The notes under the pieces were generated by a model. It searched no databases and was not told the DNA's origin. It saw only the letters and a list, made by a program, of their open reading frames with translations. Positions 60,379 to 64,000 of a stretch of 64,000 nt of DNA are shown one piece after another. The stretch comes from Spinacia oleracea (Eukaryota; Streptophyta; Magnoliopsida; Caryophyllales; Amaranthaceae). Position numbers and translations under genes: made by a program. The DNA lies in NCBI RefSeq assembly GCF_020520425.1, contig NC_079492.1, positions 68,501,671 to 68,565,670 of the forward strand, given 5' to 3'. Positions within the stretch are counted from its first letter, which is position 1. The number at the start of each line of letters is the position of its first letter.

Positions 60379-61092
60379 AGGATAAAGCTAAATAGAAGCT
60401 ATGATATCTTGTGGATCCCCATCTCAACTTTTGGAAAATGGAGCAATAATGTAGTTAATATCTTCAATATTTTATCAAACTCCTTGTCGAGGTACTCAAT
60501 TCGACAACCATGGTCAGTCAGCTCAAAGACGGTTAACTATACAAAAAAGGAATGGCAAATCGATAAAATTCCCAGTATGGTTGTCTTAGACCCTACAGGA
60601 ACAATAACCAATATAAATGCAACTGATATGATATGGATCTAGGGTAAGCATACCCCTTCGCAGGTTCAAGAGAAAAGGAGTTGCGGAGAATAGAAAAATG
60701 GAATCTGAGACTCTTACTTGACAGTATCAACCTCTTTTTCCCATGTAGGTATGATCTTTGTTCTAGCATTTTAAAATCTTCTCTGTTATAGTTGCAATAA
60801 ACTTGTGCACTGGTCATTACCTCACAATAATGTCAGGTAGAAAAGGGAAGAACACTTTGCATTTACGGAAGTATTAAACTTGAGTCGGTAAGAGAGTTCA
60901 ACGCTGAGATTAAAAACACTAAAAGCTTAGTTACACAACTTCAGGTGGTTTATGTTGGAAAAAAGGTCAAAGTGTACTAGTAAGAAACATAGTCTCTTCC
61001 ACAGAGAAAGAGAAGCTAAGCCACTCTCTTACTTTGACTAAGATATCTTTATTTTGGAGGCGGCTTGAGAGTATCAGACAGTCCAATACTCA
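60379..61092 (+). pseudogene. Captured fragment of a sieve element occlusion (SEO) gene
   Basis: A reading from 60379 gives NRSYDILWIPIS, then KKEWQIDKIPSMVVLDPTGT and INATDMIWI, the C-terminal SEO block usually written as WIPI, PxLVVLDPQG and NAxxMIWIWG. After a stop and a shift of frame at about 60642 comes AYPFAGSREKELRRIEKWNL, then after an intron-like gap VEKGRTLCIYG (60838 on), LQVVYVGKKVKVY, and finally ISLFWRRLESIRQSN (61043-61090). The order and spacing follow the known gene family. SEO proteins form the forisome or P-protein filaments that plug sieve tubes. Here the copy is a partial, broken exon set inside CACTA-2. Confidence 0.82.
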
Positions 61093-62560
61093 GGTTTTGA
61101 TTTTGGTTTTGTTATTTTCTTTTCAACTTTCTCTAATTAATATATTTTGTTTTATCTTTTCCTATTGATAGGCGACATGTATGGACACAATTTTGCTTGT
61201 CTTATCGTGGTCAGAAGCTACTAAATGACAACGAATATCTCAGAAACAGTCAGAGATTGTGATGGAATGAGGTATGTTTGCTCACATACTCTTTAAACTC
61301 TACCATGATATTTGTGTTGCAACTGAGTTATGTTTGCGTACATACTCTTTAAACTCCAAGTGCTCTTACATTTGTATTACAACTGAGTTAAGTTTGCTTA
61401 CGTACTATTTAAACTCTGAGTACCCCAAGCAGGAAATATAATATACTTCATGCCTTCCTGGTATTGATTATTCACTTCCCTAACTTGCATTTTACAATTC
61501 CAAGTCATGATAAGATTTTTTTAGTTGTCTGCATTGTACTCTTTTTTTTTCATGTATTTGTGTGATTGGTTTTATATGGTTGTCAGTGCTTTGTCGGCTG
61601 AAAAATTGAGATTTATGGGCATTGAGTATGCTTCTTATTATTTTAGGTCAACATATCATCGTTCCGCAACTTTTCTTTTAGATAGTAAAATATGAGGATA
61701 CATTTTCAATATTTTATCTAAGCATGTGGTATTAAACCAACCTTGTAATATCTCTCTACATTGTTGTTGCTGCTGCTCGTTAATTCGTGGAACTTGGTGC
61801 TCAAGAACATTGTTCAATTCTCTATTAAAATTAAACTCTTAACAACTTCAACTGTCTAATCTACACTTAACATCTTCAACTGTCCAATCTCTCCTACTGC
61901 TGCTGCATTCTTATTTTGTTTGTGTTTCTCCTTTTCTACCTTCTTTTATACTGATTCTTTGTATGCATTACGACCGATTGACCGGTGGTAAAGCCTCTTT
62001 TTTTTCCTGTGGTTGGGGGGACTTTGGGGAACTTTGGCTAATGAAGGTTTCAGGCGGCGAGAGTGAATTAACCTAGACGAACTTTTGTTAATTTATTTTT
62101 CAATAGAGTTCTTATATTAATGCTAAATCCTTTGTGTTTATTTTTTTTCTCCTCCTATATTTGTATGAGTATCTTATACCCTGTTGTTTCGCAATACTTT
62201 TCAGATTGGCAGTTTCCAATTTATGACCAAGAGTAGATGGACAAAGTAAAAACTCACTGGATGCGCTATGTTGTTCAACAGATGTACATTAGCTAGGCTA
62301 CGTTAAAGGAACCAACAAATATACACCTCTATTATTTTATTTTATTCGAAGTTCAATATGTTTGGTCTTATTTTAGAACATATTTATGTAATTGGTTTTA
62401 TTGTAGTGACAGTTTCTTCTTTTTATTGAAGTTTGGAAATTAATATTAAACTATTTACTATAACTCTTCAATATACGGTGTTATTATTAAATATTTATAG
62501 TTTTGTAGTATAAAATGAAATATATATCGTAGCCAAAAAAATTATAAAAAAAAACTTTCA
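61093..62560. other. CACTA-2 interior right of the captured fragment
   Basis: Nothing firm is seen. CAACTGAGTTA and CATACTCTTTAAACTC repeats occur at 61280-61420. A short frame at 61160-61270 may be part of a second captured exon, but I do not recognise it. Confidence 0.35.
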
Positions 62561-62834
62561 AAAAATTACTTTAATAACGCTTTATATACAAACGCTATTA
62601 GAAAATAATTTAAAAGTTGGCGGCATTATCTTTAACAGCACACCTATAATAGCGCTTATAATGTGCTATAAAAGAAACATTTGAATTATCCTAATAGTTC
62701 TTTTGACAGCGCTTTTGCAAAGCGCTATTAAAAGCACCTTTTACTTTTAATAGCGGAGCCATCAACAACGCTTCAAGAAGCGCTTTAAAAGGCAAAAATA
62801 AGCGCTATTAAAAGTATTTTCTGTAGTAGTGGTC

Positions 62835-63316
62835 GATGCATAAACGACTAAACTTATTAGGCTATGAAACTATGAAACAAGTGTAGCTTCCACGTAAGTA
62901 CGCAATGAGGTCCCTAGTCGTGTTACGGATGACTTTGCACTAATGTTACATGATATTATTTATAAAAATTGCACACTTACTTTGATCTAATGTTAGGGTT
63001 GAGCTAATCTTAGGGTACCTCTAATTGGAATATTAGGTAACAAATGGATATGGATCGGGTATGGAGTTCGCAGAGTATGGAGTTCGCAGAGACTCCTACT
63101 CGATTCTGACCCGAGTCCGAATCCGAGTGCAAATTCGACTTGAAAAAATTTCAGTGTATTATTGTTCGTCCATACTTTTTTTTATTTTGTATTTCTCAAT
63201 ATAATCTTATATATTAGAATAAAACGCATATATTTTTTATTTATTAATCTATTATGAACTTGAATTTAGTAAATGGGAATTAGAATAACTAACTCGAACG
63301 GGTATGGATCGGATAT
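62835..63316. other. Sequence between CACTA-2 and the foldback repeat
   Basis: No gene. GTATGGAGTTCGCAGA is duplicated in tandem at 63060-63093, and GGTATGGATCGG-like words suggest a relic of the same repeat family as the foldback. Confidence 0.4.
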
Positions 63317-63453
63317 GGGTTGTACTAAATCAGACCCGGATTCGATTCCTACTGTAGACGCGTGTGGCTTGACACGTAATTCCACCATAGTAAATTTTCA
63401 CCATAGTAAATTTTAGGGTAGGAATCGAATCCGGGTCTAATTTAGTACAACCC
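63317..63453. repeat. Foldback inverted repeat, 36-bp arms
   Basis: Arms 63317-63352 and 63418-63453 are reverse complements with one mismatch. The 65-bp loop holds CCATAGTAAATTTT twice, and further copies follow the right arm. About 210 bp upstream of the zinc-finger gene start. Confidence 0.9.
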
Positions 63454-63596
63454 ATAGTAAATTTACTATTCCACCATAGTAAATTTTCCTTAATAGTTGT
63501 TTTCATAATTATTCAAACATGTGGGCGGGAAAATTCCCCCCTTTTCTACTCCGCCCAAGGCTCCAAAGCTTCTTTGGGAAGCTTCACCATATACCC

Positions 63597-63604
63597 CTAT
63601 TTAA
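63597..63604 (+). promoter_or_regulatory. Possible TATA box of the zinc-finger gene
   Basis: TATTTAAG lies 60 bases upstream of the ATG, a reasonable spacing for a short leader. It is weak by itself. Confidence 0.35.
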
Positions 63605-63663
63605 GGAGACCCAAGTACAATTGCATAACCCAACTGAAATTAGGTCCCTTTCGCCGGAAAATC

Positions 63664-64000
63664 ATGTCCACTAATTCCACCACGCAAACATCACCACCGG
63701 CAAACGTCGGCGGCGTCGGTGCTCAACAAATACTATGGTGCGAAACAATAAGGTGCCCCAATTGTCCAAACTGTATAACGGAACTCAGGATTTCTCAAAC
63801 AACGACAAATCCAATGAAATTGTACTACAAATGTAGATTCTGCGGATGGTTCCGGGGGGTGGAAGAGCAGAATTTGATTAAGGCTGGGACGATGGTACCG
63901 TCGTCGCTAGTTCAATTAGGTATGCACGGTGTTACGGAGCAGCTAAAAGGGATTGAGAAAATTGTAAAACAAGTGTTCAAACTTTCAATTTGTTGTTTAG
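63664..64000 (+). CDS. GRF-like zinc-finger protein, N-terminal part
   Basis: The frame opens at the ATG 63664 and stays open to the window end (112 codons). After a Ser/Thr/Gly-rich start (MSTNSTTQTSPPANVGG) comes a Cys-rich block at about residues 30-65: RCPNCPNC, then NPMKLYYKCRFCGWFRGVEE. The pattern C-x2-C, N-P-x4-YYxC, C-G-W-F resembles the GRF zinc finger, a small single-strand nucleic-acid-binding domain common in short plant proteins. A coiled stretch follows (GVTEQLKGIEKIVKQVFKLS), also usual for these proteins. Higher GC than its surroundings and a plausible promoter suggest a host gene, though GRF proteins also multiply near transposons. The 3' end is outside the window. Confidence 0.75.
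   Translation, partial: MSTNSTTQTSPPANVGGVGAQQILWCETIRCPNCPNCITELRISQTTTNPMKLYYKCRFCGWFRGVEEQNLIKAGTMVPSSLVQLGMHGVTEQLKGIEKIVKQVFKLSICCL

Larger units (their letters stand above)
58760..62831 (+). mobile_element. CACTA-2, non-autonomous, 4,072 bp, carrying a captured host gene fragment
   Basis: Ends CACTACTACAGAAA and TTTCTGTAGTAGTG are inverted repeats flanked by GTC (58757-58759, 62832-62834). Subterminal repeats of ATAGCGCTTATA / TAGCGCTATTAAAAG occur at 58790-58990 and 62560-62820. No transposase is present. The interior contains a sieve-element-occlusion gene fragment (60379-61092) and otherwise intron-like AT-rich sequence. Confidence 0.93.

Noticed and set aside
62835-63060. Right end of MULE-3 beyond CACTA-2
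   Set aside because: No sequence resembling the complement of GAGGAAGTCTTG and no second CAACTGAAGT next to such an end was found.

Overview
This is a gene-poor, transposon-dense stretch of a flowering-plant nuclear genome, most likely a eudicot. The evidence is plant Ty3 and Copia LTR elements, CACTA, MULE, hAT, Stowaway and Helitron elements, introns with plant-type GT/AG borders, and a captured sieve-element-occlusion gene fragment. A chenopod-like (Caryophyllales) source is possible but only an impression. Nearly every long reading frame belongs to a DNA transposon. The only likely host gene starts at the right edge (63664) and encodes a small GRF-like zinc-finger protein.

Layout. 1-3268 holds pieces of two LTR retrotransposons. 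3572-4458 is a hAT element with an 8-bp target duplication. 4825-18810 (MULE-1) and 19845-36682 (MULE-2) are two near-identical 14-17 kb Mutator-like elements in opposite orientation. Each has its own perfect 10-bp target duplication, so they are independent insertions and not one palindrome. MULE-2 sits inside a CACTA element (CACTA-1, 19643-43653, TSD TAG). CACTA-1 in turn sits inside a ~413-bp MITE (19519-43945), a three-level nest. 43957-49520 contains a probable solo LTR, tandem repeats, a Stowaway and a small Helitron. A second, divergent MULE family (MULE-3) starts at 49521 and runs to roughly 58 kb. A second CACTA (58760-62831, TSD GTC) carries the sieve-element-occlusion fragment.

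How the genes work together. MULE-1/2 each carry three genes: a FAR1-MULE-SWIM transposase, and two paralogous Ulp1-like (C48) peptidase genes arranged tail to tail (here ULP-A and ULP-B). ULP-B keeps a His-Asp-Cys triad. ULP-A has Arg in place of the His and looks like a pseudo-enzyme. MULE-1 keeps an open 869-codon transposase and an open, though 5'-rearranged, ULP-B. MULE-2 keeps the full 5' end of ULP-B, but its transposase has two frameshifts and has lost the first catalytic Asp. MULE-3 carries a related transposase plus two copies of an unrelated cargo gene whose C-terminal part resembles the start of an endonuclease/exonuclease/phosphatase domain. CACTA-1 carries a third kind of Ulp1-like gene, whose last intron has filled with a ~171-bp minisatellite.

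Splice sites were read by eye from GT/AG borders, frame continuity and comparison of the two MULE copies. Domain names rest on motif recognition, not on a search.
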